64,000 nucleotides of DNA from Parasulfuritortus cantonensis. GTDB lineage: Bacteria; Pseudomonadota; Gammaproteobacteria; Burkholderiales; Thiobacillaceae. Location of the stretch: the NCBI RefSeq assembly GCF_004337445.1, contig NZ_SJZB01000033.1, forward strand, positions 27,695-91,694. Direction: 5' to 3'. This document shows, piece after piece, positions 10,201 to 17,816 of this stretch (position 1 is its first letter; the number at the start of each line of letters is the position of its first letter). The notes beneath the pieces were generated by a model. It was not told the origin of the DNA. It did no database searches and saw only the letters and a list, made by a program, of their open reading frames with translations. A program made the translations under genes and the position numbers.

Positions 10201-10459
10201 CGTCGAGGCCGCGCTGTTCGAGGAAGGCACAGACCTCATCGGCATCCGCGACCGCGAGGTGCTCCAGCCACTCGTACAGGCGCTGGCGCATCTCCTCGGC
10301 CGCCTTGCGCGTGAAGGTGACGGCCAGCAGTTCGGACGGCGCCACCCCGGCCAGCAGCAGGCGGAGCATGCGCGAGACCAGCAGCCAGGTCTTGCCGCTC
10401 CCGGCGCAGGCCTCGACGACGGCGCTATGGGTGGGATCGATGGCCCGTTGCGGCGTCAT
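7226..10459 (-). CDS. addA: AddA-type UvrD-family helicase-nuclease
   Basis: This 1077-residue superfamily 1 DNA helicase has a RecB-type nuclease domain and acts in double-strand-break end processing with AddB. Walker A is ACAGSGKTW (about 17-25); motif Ia region is VTFTRKAAEEMR; the Walker B/motif II is LLLDEFQDAN; motif III is VGDPKQSIYRFR; later motifs include LTIHAAKGLEAP and LLYVAMTRAK. Near the C-terminus DYKTGGFSD with upstream acidic residues marks the PD-(D/E)XK nuclease. The ATG at 10459 is preferred to one six codons upstream because the family N-terminus starts just before the Walker A strand. A neighbouring addB is not in the window on the downstream side; upstream is an unrelated divergent gene. 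Confidence 0.88.
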   Translation of the reverse strand: MTPQRAIDPTHSAVVEACAGSGKTWLLVSRMLRLLLAGVAPSELLAVTFTRKAAEEMRQRLYEWLEHLAVADADEVCAFLEQRGLDAEAARLLLPRARSLFETVLDSVPGPMITTFHGWFLNLLGRAPLASRAPANLIEDAVLLRAEAWQTWAESLRAPARAAPAAALAGLFETMPLASVRKLLFAFLDKRAEWWRWAAGRADPVAEALAGLAALSGLDEDTDVAAALWSEPGFRAGLAEFLPLLAGNGQAVKQDAERAALLAGLLEELDHPRDPAKTPADWAALRAVFLTAKGEIAARKGGATLDKRLGAGPAVRFVELHHQLGERVAAACDRLADQAALRLNRLALAAGTDLVAHYQALKRERDGLDFTDAEWLALRLLSDPDESAGLLAKLDARWKHLLLDEFQDANPLQWHILTAWLSAYGADPERPTVFMVGDPKQSIYRFRRAEPRLFELAGAWLAENFAAGIARRDETRRCAPRVVAWVNALFGGLGAEYPGFVAHTAWQTGLPGLCSLLTVPADAGQADAAGDPPHPLRDPLTEPPPARPDKRAGEAAAVARRIVELVGHLAVAEDGGRPARFADVLVLFAGRTGLEVFEDAFKAAGIPYLGSRRGGLLDTLEAGDLMALLGFLVMPHDDLGLARILKSPLFGCLDADLVALSDSPGGPWLDRLAAWCAHPDAPERIRRAHDLLTAWRAAAGPLPPHDLLDRIFHEGEVEARYAAATPEHLRASVLANLRGVLELSLKLGGGRFPSLPRFLDALHELGQDAGDDAPDEPPAAAGDTVRMLTIHAAKGLEAPIVFLIKADEERRDRDHLGVLLDWPPAAERPTHFSLYGAGELRGRARDPLFAQEAGLTAREHLNLLYVAMTRAKQALIVSGLAEAKDGTWLARLAAALERADLAALPEMRLGDAAAAAEPAAVAGAEPSLPAAGVGQRRVVSTPEIDFGVRVHRYLELATEGASAAAVRADLGLDEAAFAPVRAMAETILTGPETRRFFASGRGRNEVAYVGADGQIRRIDRLVEYDDEVWVLDYKTGGFSDAYLDQLADYRRAMAALYPGKRIRSALLFGDGRWQEVE

Positions 10460-10609
10460 GGCGTGTCGGATGGGCAATTGGCCGACCTTGGCTTTTCATG
10501 TATCGGCGTTTCCGGAGGGGCTATCGCAGATGTTGCTGTTCGCAGTATGTTGTGGCTGAAACATGAAGGGCATACTACCCGAGCTGACGCGGACAACGAG
10601 AGGAACCCG

Positions 10610-10909
10610 ATGATATTCAATTGGTTTGACGCGAGGGAAGAGGTGGCTTTCGGGGCCCGGCTGGCCGAATTCTTCGACACCGAACTAACTGCGCTGGAAG
10701 GCAAATCAGGGCGCAAGCAGGACGATAAGCGGCACAAACTGGTGGTACGCGTGATGCAGCAAGCTAAACAATTTCGGGCAACCAGGAAGATCAATCCCTA
10801 CAAGAAGGCCAAGCTCGCCAACGCGTTCAAGTGGCGGCTGAAGGATTTAGGCCATGACAGCGCCCTGATCGATCAGTTGACTAAGGACATTCTGCTGAAC
10901 CTCCAATAG
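10610..10909 (+). CDS. Uncharacterized 99-residue protein
   Basis: This small, Lys/Arg-rich, probably helical cytoplasmic protein is not recognised. It has no signal peptide or membrane segment. The N-terminus is FNWFDAREEV, followed by a basic middle (KSGRKQDDKRHKL, RATRKINPYKKAK). A GAGGAAC ribosome site lies about 5 nt before the ATG. It ends 9 bp before the GT41 glycosyltransferase and shares its orientation, so the two are likely one transcript. The next protein also opens with FNWF (SLFNWFKRG), hinting at a common docking or localisation motif. It shares frame and stop with a long spurious antisense frame over addA, but the real start is here because coding sense begins after the addA start. 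Confidence 0.7.
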   Translation: MIFNWFDAREEVAFGARLAEFFDTELTALEGKSGRKQDDKRHKLVVRVMQQAKQFRATRKINPYKKAKLANAFKWRLKDLGHDSALIDQLTKDILLNLQ

Positions 10910-10918
10910 GGAACCTGC

Positions 10919-13252
10919 ATGGCCTCATTGTTCAACTGGTTCAAGCGGGGCAAGATTGCCACGCAGGGAACCTCGACGCCGACGGACCTCATCAGGCGCG
11001 GCAATGATCTGTTGGACCGCGGCGAACTCGATGCGGCCCGGGTTCAGTATCAGGAGGCCCTGGCGCTCGACCCGGACCATGCCGACGCCTGCATCTGTCT
11101 CGGCTTCGTTCTGAAGGAAATGGGCCAGTCAGAGGCGGCAATGCCCTATCTGGAACGTGCTGCGCGGCTAAGACCTGATTCCGACGACGCCCACTATCTG
11201 CTCGGCCTTGCCGCCGAGGCACTGGGCGACGGCGAGACTGCGGCGCGCCATTTGGCCAGTGCCGTCGCAATCAAGCCGGCGTTCGCCCTCGGCTGGCGTG
11301 ACCTGTGCCGCGTGCAGTTTCAGGGTGGGCACTATGCCGAGGCGAGGGACGCTGTCGAGCGGGGCCTCGCCGTCGACCCGCAGTCGCCGGACCTTCATTT
11401 TTATCTCGGCAACCTATATCTACACGAATCGGACCCCGAAGCGGCCGCCGCCAGTTATGAGAAGACGCTGGCATTGGACCCCGACCATGCCGAGGCGTAC
11501 TGCAACCGAGGACTCGCCCTGCAACGCAGTGGGCGCTTCGACGATGCATTGGCGAGCCTCGACAAGGCGATCCGCCTCCGGCCGGATTATGCCGAGGCCC
11601 AGTTCAACCGCGGTTGCGTCTGTAGCGGAATGCGTCGGTTCGAGGATGCCCTGACCGACTTCGATCTTGCCATCAGCATCAGACCAGATTATGTCGATGC
11701 CCGTACCCACCGCGGCCTGGCACTCATGGATCTCGGTCGCCTGGATGAGGCCATTGACGCGTTCGACCGTGCCCTCGCCATCAACCCGGATCAAGTCGAT
11801 GCCTACGTCAACCGAGGCCACGCCTTTTTCCTTGGCAACCATTATCCGGAAGCCATCGAGGCGTACGAGCGGGCACTCGCTCTAGAGCCAAACGTCCCGT
11901 TCCTGTTCGGTCAGGCCATGCATACCCGGATGAAGATGTGCGCCTGGAGCCGGTTCGCCCCGGATCTGGAGCAACTGACACACAAAATGCGCCTGGGCGA
12001 GAACAGTATCCAGCCATTCGCGGCGCAGGCGCTGATCAGCGATCCGGAACTCCTGCGCCAACTGGCCGAAACATGGGCAAAACAGACCCCTGAGCAGTCT
12101 CTCGAAACGGACGCCAGCCAAAGCGGCAGTTCCGCGAGAATTCGCGTTGGCTACTACTCGGCCGATTTTTGCATGCACCCCGTGTCGTTCCTGATGGCGG
12201 AAGTGTTCGAACTGCACGATAGGGCACGCTTCGAAGTGATTGGTTTTGCTTTTGGCAGGGACCGGCAGGATGAAATGACTCGGCGGCTCGAGGCGGCTTT
12301 CGACCGTTTCATCGATGTGCGAGGCAAGACCGACCGACAAATTGCCGAGCTGTCACGCGAGCTGGGGATAGATATTGCGATTGACCTGGGCGGTTATACG
12401 ACCGATGCGCGTACCGGCATCTTCGCCTACCGGGCGGCACCTATCCAGGCGAGCTACATCGGCTATCTGGGCACCATGGGCGTCCCCTATTTCGACTACC
12501 TCCTGGCCGACGAAATCATCATCCCGGCCGAATGCCAACCCTATTACAGCGAGAAGATCGTCTACCTGCCTAGCTACCAGGCAAACGACTCCAAGCGGGC
12601 AATCTCCGACCGGGTATTTACGCGAGCGGAACTCGGCCTTCCGGAAGATGGCTTCGTGTTCTGCTGTTTCAACAACAGTTTCAAGATCACCCCTTCTACA
12701 TTCGATGGCTGGATGCGGATACTCGGCCAAGTGCCGGGCAGCGTGCTGCTTCTCTATGCCGAAAATCCCTCGGTGATCCCGAACTTGCAGCGCGAAGCCG
12801 AATGCCGGGGCATTGCGCCTGGCCGTCTGGTGTTCGCAGGGGCCCTTCCGCGTGCCGACTATCTCGCCCGCTATCGGGCAGCAGATCTGTTCCTCGATAC
12901 CTTCCCCTACAACGCCGGGACGACTGCCAGCGATGCGCTATGGGCCGGACTGCCTGTTCTTACCCTGGCCGGGACGGCATTTGCCAGTCGGGTCGCGGCC
13001 AGCGTGTTGCGGGCCATCGATCTGTCTGAGTTGGTCGCGACCACCCAGTCCGCCTACGAGGCGTTGGCCGTGGAGTTGGCGACGACGCCCGACAGGCTCA
13101 ACCAAATCCGGGAGCGGTTGGCCGAAAATCGGGCGACCGCCCGGCTGTTCGACAGCCCGCGGTTCACCAGGAGTCTCGAGGCCGCGTACAGTGCAATGAT
13201 GGAGCAGTTCCAGAATGGCGTGGCGCCGGACAACATAGTTATTCGGAACTGA
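10919..13252 (+). CDS. TPR-containing SPINDLY/O-GlcNAc transferase-like glycosyltransferase (GT41)
   Basis: This 777-residue protein has about nine tetratricopeptide repeats over residues 20-330 (recurrent ALALDPDHADA and YCNRGLAL-type helices) followed by a GT41 catalytic region from about 400 to 760. Seen there: RVGYYSADFCMHPVSFL, DLGGYTTDARTGIF, IGYLGTMG, and DTFPYNAGTTASDALWAGLPV, the nucleotide-sugar pocket. Related enzymes put N-acetylglucosamine or other sugars on Ser/Thr of cytoplasmic proteins. No signal peptide is present, so cytoplasmic action is expected. It lies directly upstream of the pilin gene and the GT-C genes, so flagellin- or pilin-related or regulatory glycosylation is plausible, but the target is unknown. 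Confidence 0.88.
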   Translation: MASLFNWFKRGKIATQGTSTPTDLIRRGNDLLDRGELDAARVQYQEALALDPDHADACICLGFVLKEMGQSEAAMPYLERAARLRPDSDDAHYLLGLAAEALGDGETAARHLASAVAIKPAFALGWRDLCRVQFQGGHYAEARDAVERGLAVDPQSPDLHFYLGNLYLHESDPEAAAASYEKTLALDPDHAEAYCNRGLALQRSGRFDDALASLDKAIRLRPDYAEAQFNRGCVCSGMRRFEDALTDFDLAISIRPDYVDARTHRGLALMDLGRLDEAIDAFDRALAINPDQVDAYVNRGHAFFLGNHYPEAIEAYERALALEPNVPFLFGQAMHTRMKMCAWSRFAPDLEQLTHKMRLGENSIQPFAAQALISDPELLRQLAETWAKQTPEQSLETDASQSGSSARIRVGYYSADFCMHPVSFLMAEVFELHDRARFEVIGFAFGRDRQDEMTRRLEAAFDRFIDVRGKTDRQIAELSRELGIDIAIDLGGYTTDARTGIFAYRAAPIQASYIGYLGTMGVPYFDYLLADEIIIPAECQPYYSEKIVYLPSYQANDSKRAISDRVFTRAELGLPEDGFVFCCFNNSFKITPSTFDGWMRILGQVPGSVLLLYAENPSVIPNLQREAECRGIAPGRLVFAGALPRADYLARYRAADLFLDTFPYNAGTTASDALWAGLPVLTLAGTAFASRVAASVLRAIDLSELVATTQSAYEALAVELATTPDRLNQIRERLAENRATARLFDSPRFTRSLEAAYSAMMEQFQNGVAPDNIVIRN

Positions 13253-13277
13253 CGCGCCTTGGTCATTTTTCGGCGAT

Positions 13278-13298
13278 AGGTGACGTTTTTTGTCACCT
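13278..13298 (+). terminator. Stem-loop after the GT41 gene
   Basis: AGGTGAC (13278-13284) and GTCACCT (13292-13298) form a 7-bp stem with a T-rich loop, 26 nt past the stop. There is no T-tract after the stem, so termination is only possible, not clear. Confidence 0.35.
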
Positions 13299-13375
13299 TG
13301 GGTGGGCTAGGGGCAATATTGGCTGTTACCCGTCCCTATGCAAAAAAACGGGTCAGCCGTGAACGGTTATCAGTT

Positions 13376-13392
13376 TTGGCAGATTACTTGCA
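13376..13392 (+). promoter_or_regulatory. Sigma-54 (RpoN) promoter of the pilin gene
   Basis: TTGGCAGATTACTTGCA matches the -24/-12 consensus TGGCAC-N5-TTGCA, with exact GG-N10-GC spacing (GG at 13378-13379, GC at 13390-13391). It is 121 bp before the pilin ATG, giving a 5' leader of about 110 nt. Type IV pilin genes are classically RpoN/PilR dependent. A weaker GG-N10-GC at 13438-13451 lies closer but has a poor -12 box. Confidence 0.75.
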
Positions 13393-13512
13393 TCCTGTGC
13401 CCGGTGAGGTAATCAAGACGTGTCGTCCGGGCCAACTGGCATGGTTCTGGCTAGCCACTGTTCGCCATCTGACGAGATGGCGCTTCGACAAACAACTTGC
13501 AAGGAGTTTCAA

Positions 13513-13953
13513 ATGAAACGTGTACAACAGGGCTTCACCCTGATCGAACTGCTGATCGTTGTGGCCATTATCGGTATCCTCGCCGCCATCGCCATCCCGG
13601 CCTATCAGGACTACGTGATCAAGTCGCAGGTCTCGGAAGGCTACTCCATCGCCGACGGCCTCAAGGCCCCGATCAGTGAGATTTACCATAACGACGGTGT
13701 CTTCACCAACGCCAACAACGGCAGCGGCACCATCCTCGCCTCCACTTCCTACACCGGCAAGTACGTTACCAACGTCCAAGTCAGCGCCGGCAAGATCACC
13801 GTCGAATACGGCAATGAGGCCAACACGAAGATTGCCGGCTCCAACATCGTCATCTCCCCGGTTGACCACGGTGGTTCCATCGAGTGGAAGTGCAAGGCGG
13901 TTGCGGGTACGAACGTCCTCGCGAAGTATCGCCCGGCTGCTTGCGGCGACTGA
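13513..13953 (+). CDS. pilA: Major type IV pilin, PilA
   Basis: This 146-residue prepilin has a short basic leader (MKRVQQG) cut before [10 protein letters not shown], and conserved Glu5 after cleavage. The hydrophobic N-terminal helix is followed by the NAYQDYV-type neck ([12 protein letters not shown]), a Thr/Ser/Asn-rich globular domain with possible O-glycan sites, and a C-terminal disulfide loop (Cys in EWKCKA and in PAACGD). AAGGAG at 13501-13506 is a strong ribosome site. It has its own sigma-54 promoter and a strong terminator after it. The glycosyltransferase genes on both sides suggest the pilin is modified. Short length is typical of group a pilins. Confidence 0.95.
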   Translation: MKRVQQGFTLIELLIVVAIIGILAAIAIPAYQDYVIKSQVSEGYSIADGLKAPISEIYHNDGVFTNANNGSGTILASTSYTGKYVTNVQVSAGKITVEYGNEANTKIAGSNIVISPVDHGGSIEWKCKAVAGTNVLAKYRPAACGD

Positions 13954-13966
13954 CCGCAACGTCCCG

Positions 13967-13993
13967 AAAACAGGGCTTCGGCCCTGTTTTTTT
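13967..13993 (+). terminator. Rho-independent terminator of pilA
   Basis: ACAGGGC-TTCG-GCCCTGT hairpin with a very stable UUCG tetraloop followed by seven T. It starts about 15 nt after the pilin stop and lies about 20 nt before the next gene, so the glycosylation genes would be expressed by read-through or by a promoter not recognised here. Confidence 0.9.
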
Positions 13994-14013
13994 GTGTCGC
14001 CGTCGGCTAGTTC

Positions 14014-15930
14014 ATGGCAAGCAGAAGTAGCTTGGCGTTTGCGCTGATGGCGGCGCTGCTAGGCCTTGCGGCGGCCTGCTACGCGCCCGGCCTCAACGGG
14101 CCCTTCATCGTCGACGACTACACCACGTTGCCGAGGCTCGCACGCTTCGGCGGCATCGACAGCCTCAGCAAGCTGAGTGTCTTTCTCGCCGGTGACATCA
14201 CCGGCACCCGCCCGTTGTCCTTGCTGACGTTCGCGCTGAACAGCACGTCCTGGCCGGCCGCACCTTGGTCATTCAAGGCCGCCAACCTGCTTCTGCATCT
14301 GCTCAACGGTGGCGTGCTCTTCCTCTTCTGCCGCCAACTGCTCAGGCGGCACGGGACCCCGGAGCCGCGGGTCGCCTGGATCGCCGCGTTCTCCGCCGGA
14401 TTCTGGCTGCTTAATCCCTTCAACGTTTCCACCGTCCTCTACGTCATCCAGAGGATGGCGATGCTCTCAGCCCTTTTTGTCCTTGCTGGGCTGGTCACCT
14501 ACCTGCACGGACGAAGCATGCTCGCGACGCGGCCGCGGGCCGGACATTATTGGATGTCGGCAGCGATTCTGCTCGGTACTGGACTGGCCGTGCTCTGCAA
14601 GGAGAACGGTGCCTTGCTACCGCTTCTCGCCCTCGTCCTGGAATACACCCTGCCACGGGCTGGGCGTACCGCTGTCCGGCCATCCCGTGTGTGGCTGTAT
14701 GCATTTCTCTGGCTGCCCAGCCTTGCCGTGATTGCCCTGCTTGTGCAGCATGCCGGACCAGCGGCGTATGCCAGCCGCAACTTTGACCTTGTCGAGCGCC
14801 TGCTTACGGAGTCCCGGGTGATCATCGATTATCTCTGGCACTGGTTCAATCCCTTCGCGGCCCCACGTGGCGTGCTGGCGGACGACTATCCCGTCGTGCA
14901 CAGCCTATCCGCACCGAGGACCACGTTGGCGGCAGTCGCCGGTGTGTCCGGGCTGCTGGTTTGGGCCGTATGGCAGCGTCATAACCATCCCTTGCTTGCA
15001 CTCGCGATCCTGTTCTACTTCGTCGGCCACCTGATGGAATCGACGATCGTGCCGCTCGAGATCTACTTTGAGCACCGCAACTACCTGCCCGCCATGCTGT
15101 TGCCGCTGCCGGTTGCCGTCTGGACCGCCAGCCGGGTCGCCGATTCCAGGCTCGCCCTGTCGATTGGCCTCGCGGTCCTGGTCGGCCTGGCGGTACAGAC
15201 CCACCGGTTGGCTGGCATATGGGGCAGCGACCTGGCCTTGGCCAAGTGGTCGTTGCTGTCCAGTCCGGGTTCGCTGCGCGCCGTCAGCAACATGGCTTCC
15301 ACACTCTCGGAGCACGGGCGCGCCGATTTGGCGATCGAGACCCTTGAACAGGGCCTGACCCGGAATCCGGAGCAGAGCCATCTGCAACTCCAACTGCTGG
15401 CCGAGAAGTGTCGGGCAGGCGGCATCACGGTCACGGATTGGGAGGATGCAGGGCGTTATTTCAGTAAGTACCCCATCAAGTTCAGGAGCTTCCCGTTGCT
15501 GGCGTCACTGGTCGCAACTGCAGACTCGCCTCAGTGCCCCGGACTTGACGGTCGCCGCCTCCTCACGTTTGTCCGGCAACTCAGCGGCCATCCCCTCACT
15601 CGCGCGGACCCTCGCCTACTGCGCCTGCTGCGGTATGCTGAGGGCGAGTTGCTGCTTAGGCACGGTGCGGCGGGTGAGGCATTGGCTGCGTTCAGCGCCT
15701 CAGTGGCCCTGCGGGCGCCAATTGGCGTCGGGCTTCAGGAGGTTGCTTTGCTTGCGACGTACGGCCATCTCCGCGAGGCCCTGGCCTTGCTTGATCGGGT
15801 CCAGGCGATGCCCGAGCCAGACGGCTTCAAACAGGCGGCTGTGCATCGTTTCTACGCGGCCGAGATTCCACACCTGCGTGCGACGTTGCTCGGCGACTTG
15901 GCAACACAGCAAGGAGTAACGCCACCGTGA
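14014..15930 (+). CDS. GT-C-type membrane glycosyltransferase with C-terminal repeats (copy 1)
   Basis: This 638-residue protein has about ten membrane helices over residues 5-400 and a soluble helical-repeat region (TPR-like) from about 420. The first outer loop has an acidic pair (IVDDYT, D34/D35), as in GT-C enzymes that use polyprenyl-phosphate sugars. PLEIYFEHRNYLP (around 350-362) is a shared motif with the next gene. The architecture resembles TMTC/DUF1736-type O-mannosyltransferases and the pilin-linked membrane transferases found beside pilA. It probably acts on the periplasmic side, taking a lipid-linked sugar and transferring it to pilin; this is inference. Its TGA overlaps the GTG start of the paralogous next gene. 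No strong ribosome site is seen before the ATG. Confidence 0.75.
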   Translation: MASRSSLAFALMAALLGLAAACYAPGLNGPFIVDDYTTLPRLARFGGIDSLSKLSVFLAGDITGTRPLSLLTFALNSTSWPAAPWSFKAANLLLHLLNGGVLFLFCRQLLRRHGTPEPRVAWIAAFSAGFWLLNPFNVSTVLYVIQRMAMLSALFVLAGLVTYLHGRSMLATRPRAGHYWMSAAILLGTGLAVLCKENGALLPLLALVLEYTLPRAGRTAVRPSRVWLYAFLWLPSLAVIALLVQHAGPAAYASRNFDLVERLLTESRVIIDYLWHWFNPFAAPRGVLADDYPVVHSLSAPRTTLAAVAGVSGLLVWAVWQRHNHPLLALAILFYFVGHLMESTIVPLEIYFEHRNYLPAMLLPLPVAVWTASRVADSRLALSIGLAVLVGLAVQTHRLAGIWGSDLALAKWSLLSSPGSLRAVSNMASTLSEHGRADLAIETLEQGLTRNPEQSHLQLQLLAEKCRAGGITVTDWEDAGRYFSKYPIKFRSFPLLASLVATADSPQCPGLDGRRLLTFVRQLSGHPLTRADPRLLRLLRYAEGELLLRHGAAGEALAAFSASVALRAPIGVGLQEVALLATYGHLREALALLDRVQAMPEPDGFKQAAVHRFYAAEIPHLRATLLGDLATQQGVTPP

Positions 15931-17816
15931 ATCCGATGCGTTTGGCCAGACGGCGGGACTGGCTTTATGTCGCGGTGCTCGTGACGCTGGTCTACCTGTC
16001 CTACGGCACAGGCTTCCGCGGTGACTGGCAATTCGACGACGCCCTCAACTTGTCTGGGCTGGCCGGCGTCAGCGATTTCCCATCAGCCATGTCCTTCGTG
16101 TTGGGTGGTCTGTCCAGCGAGCTCGGTCGTCCAGTTGCCCTCGCGTCGTTCCTGGTCAACCGGTCAGACTGGCCTTGTTGTCCGGAAGGTTTTCGCCAAG
16201 TCAATACCGTGATTCACCTAGTCAATGGTCTGCTGGTGTATCTGCTGGCTCGTCGCGTCACTGCGCTCTGGCCGCAATCGCCGGAAAGGGCGATTGGGTT
16301 GCCTTTGACCCTGACGGGCCTCTGGTTGGCGCATCCCCTGCTCGTGTCGACCAGTATGTCTGCCGTCCAGCGTATGACCAGTTTGTCCGCCAGCTTCGTT
16401 CTACTGGGACTGCTCGGTTACTTGGTAGGCCGTGAGCATCTGAAAGCAGCTAGGGTCCGGTCCGGCTATGTGTGGCTTAGTGCAAGCTTGGCCGGCGGCT
16501 CTTTGCTGGGCGTGTTGGTCAAAGAAAGTGCCGCGCTGCTGCCACTTTTTGCGGCTGTTGCCGAGCTTTTCCTCCTGCGGATCCTGCGCCCCCTCGGTCC
16601 AACACCTTACTGGCGGGCCTGGCGATGGCTATTTTTCTCGCTGCCGGCAGCGTTGCTCGTCGCCTATGCCGTCCTGCATTGGGACGGCATTGCGACCATG
16701 GGGCTACGGCGTCCATTCGACCTGTCAGGCCGCTTGGCATCCGAAGCCGTCATACTCTGGGAATATCTGCGCCAGATACTGGTGCCCGACATCTCCACCA
16801 TGGGGCCATACCACGACGATGCCGTGGTACGCACTTGGTCCGACCCATTGGTGGTCCTGGCCTTGGGGGCATGGCTGATTCTGGCCATTCTGGCTTGGCG
16901 GTTGCGCAAAGGCTGGCCCTTGGTGCCTTTTGCACTGGCGTGGTTCGCCGTCGGCCAACTGTTGGAATCGACTGTCTTCCCGCTCGAACTCTATTTCGAG
17001 CATCGCAACTATCTCGCCAGCCTGGGGCCGTTGGCGCTCGCTACGGCGCTGCTCTGGCGCCTCCCGGTGCGTTTGGTACGGCCGGTCGCGGCCGCAATCG
17101 TCGTATTGTTCCTGCTGCTCAGTTTCCAGACGGCGCGGATATGGGGCGAACCCAACCGCGCCGCCGCCGTTTGGTTCACGGCCCATCCGGGCTCGGTACG
17201 TGCAAGCAAGGACCTTGGGGCTCGTCTGGTCGCCTCCGGGCGTTACCAAGCCGCGCTCAGGGTGCTGGAGACGACACGCGAAGTGCACCCACTCAGTGGT
17301 GACCTGGGCCTCGACTTGCTCAAGATTCACTGTGTCACCGGCGACTATGCCAGAGCTGACAGAGAATTCGCCCGTCTGACTGGGCTGGCCAGCAAACTGA
17401 CAGTCGGCAATACCATGTTGGCGACCTTGCACGATGTCGTTAGACTCAACCGCGCAGGGCGCTGCGGCAGTTTCGGCCAAACGGACCTATTGGGCTTCGC
17501 GGCACAGCTTTTGGCGAATCCGCACATCGACGGCAACCGTCGGCACCGCCATATCCTGCACATTGTGATGTCTGACATCGCTCGTGGGCGCGGCGATACC
17601 GATGCAGCAATCGGCCACCTGCGGGCGGCTTTCCTGGCCTGGCCGCAGGTCGAGGTCGCGCAGATATATATCTACGACCTGATCGCGGCCGGTCGCGTCG
17701 AGGAAGCCAGGGGCCAGATCGCCGAAGTACGTGCCCTGGCCCCAGCCCACCCCTGGCTGCATCGCGCCTGGTCGATGAAACTGGATGAACTAGAGGCATT
17801 GGCAAAATCGAAATGA
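15927..17816 (+). CDS. GT-C-type membrane glycosyltransferase with C-terminal repeats (copy 2)
   Basis: This 629-residue paralogue of the preceding protein begins at GTG 15927, overlapping the previous TGA (GTGA). It has the same layout: N-terminal membrane helix, acidic pair in the first loop (WQFDDAL, D37/D38), about ten membrane segments to residue 410, the motif FPLELYFEHRNYLASL, then TPR-like helices (RYQAALRVLETTR, GDYARADREFARL). Sequence identity between copies looks low outside these blocks, so the duplication is old and functions may differ, for example two successive sugars or two target sites. It ends ATGA into the GT2 gene, consistent with one pathway. Confidence 0.75.
   Translation: MNPMRLARRRDWLYVAVLVTLVYLSYGTGFRGDWQFDDALNLSGLAGVSDFPSAMSFVLGGLSSELGRPVALASFLVNRSDWPCCPEGFRQVNTVIHLVNGLLVYLLARRVTALWPQSPERAIGLPLTLTGLWLAHPLLVSTSMSAVQRMTSLSASFVLLGLLGYLVGREHLKAARVRSGYVWLSASLAGGSLLGVLVKESAALLPLFAAVAELFLLRILRPLGPTPYWRAWRWLFFSLPAALLVAYAVLHWDGIATMGLRRPFDLSGRLASEAVILWEYLRQILVPDISTMGPYHDDAVVRTWSDPLVVLALGAWLILAILAWRLRKGWPLVPFALAWFAVGQLLESTVFPLELYFEHRNYLASLGPLALATALLWRLPVRLVRPVAAAIVVLFLLLSFQTARIWGEPNRAAAVWFTAHPGSVRASKDLGARLVASGRYQAALRVLETTREVHPLSGDLGLDLLKIHCVTGDYARADREFARLTGLASKLTVGNTMLATLHDVVRLNRAGRCGSFGQTDLLGFAAQLLANPHIDGNRRHRHILHIVMSDIARGRGDTDAAIGHLRAAFLAWPQVEVAQIYIYDLIAAGRVEEARGQIAEVRALAPAHPWLHRAWSMKLDELEALAKSK

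Noticed and set aside
7163..10909. 1248-codon open frame on the plus strand
   Set aside because: It is antisense to addA across 7226-10459, typical of GC-rich DNA. Only its last 300 bp (10610-10909) have their own ribosome site and a gene-like product.
13437..13451. Second GG-N10-GC sigma-54-like site before pilA
   Set aside because: The -12 element is TGGCT instead of TTGCA; the upstream site matches much better.
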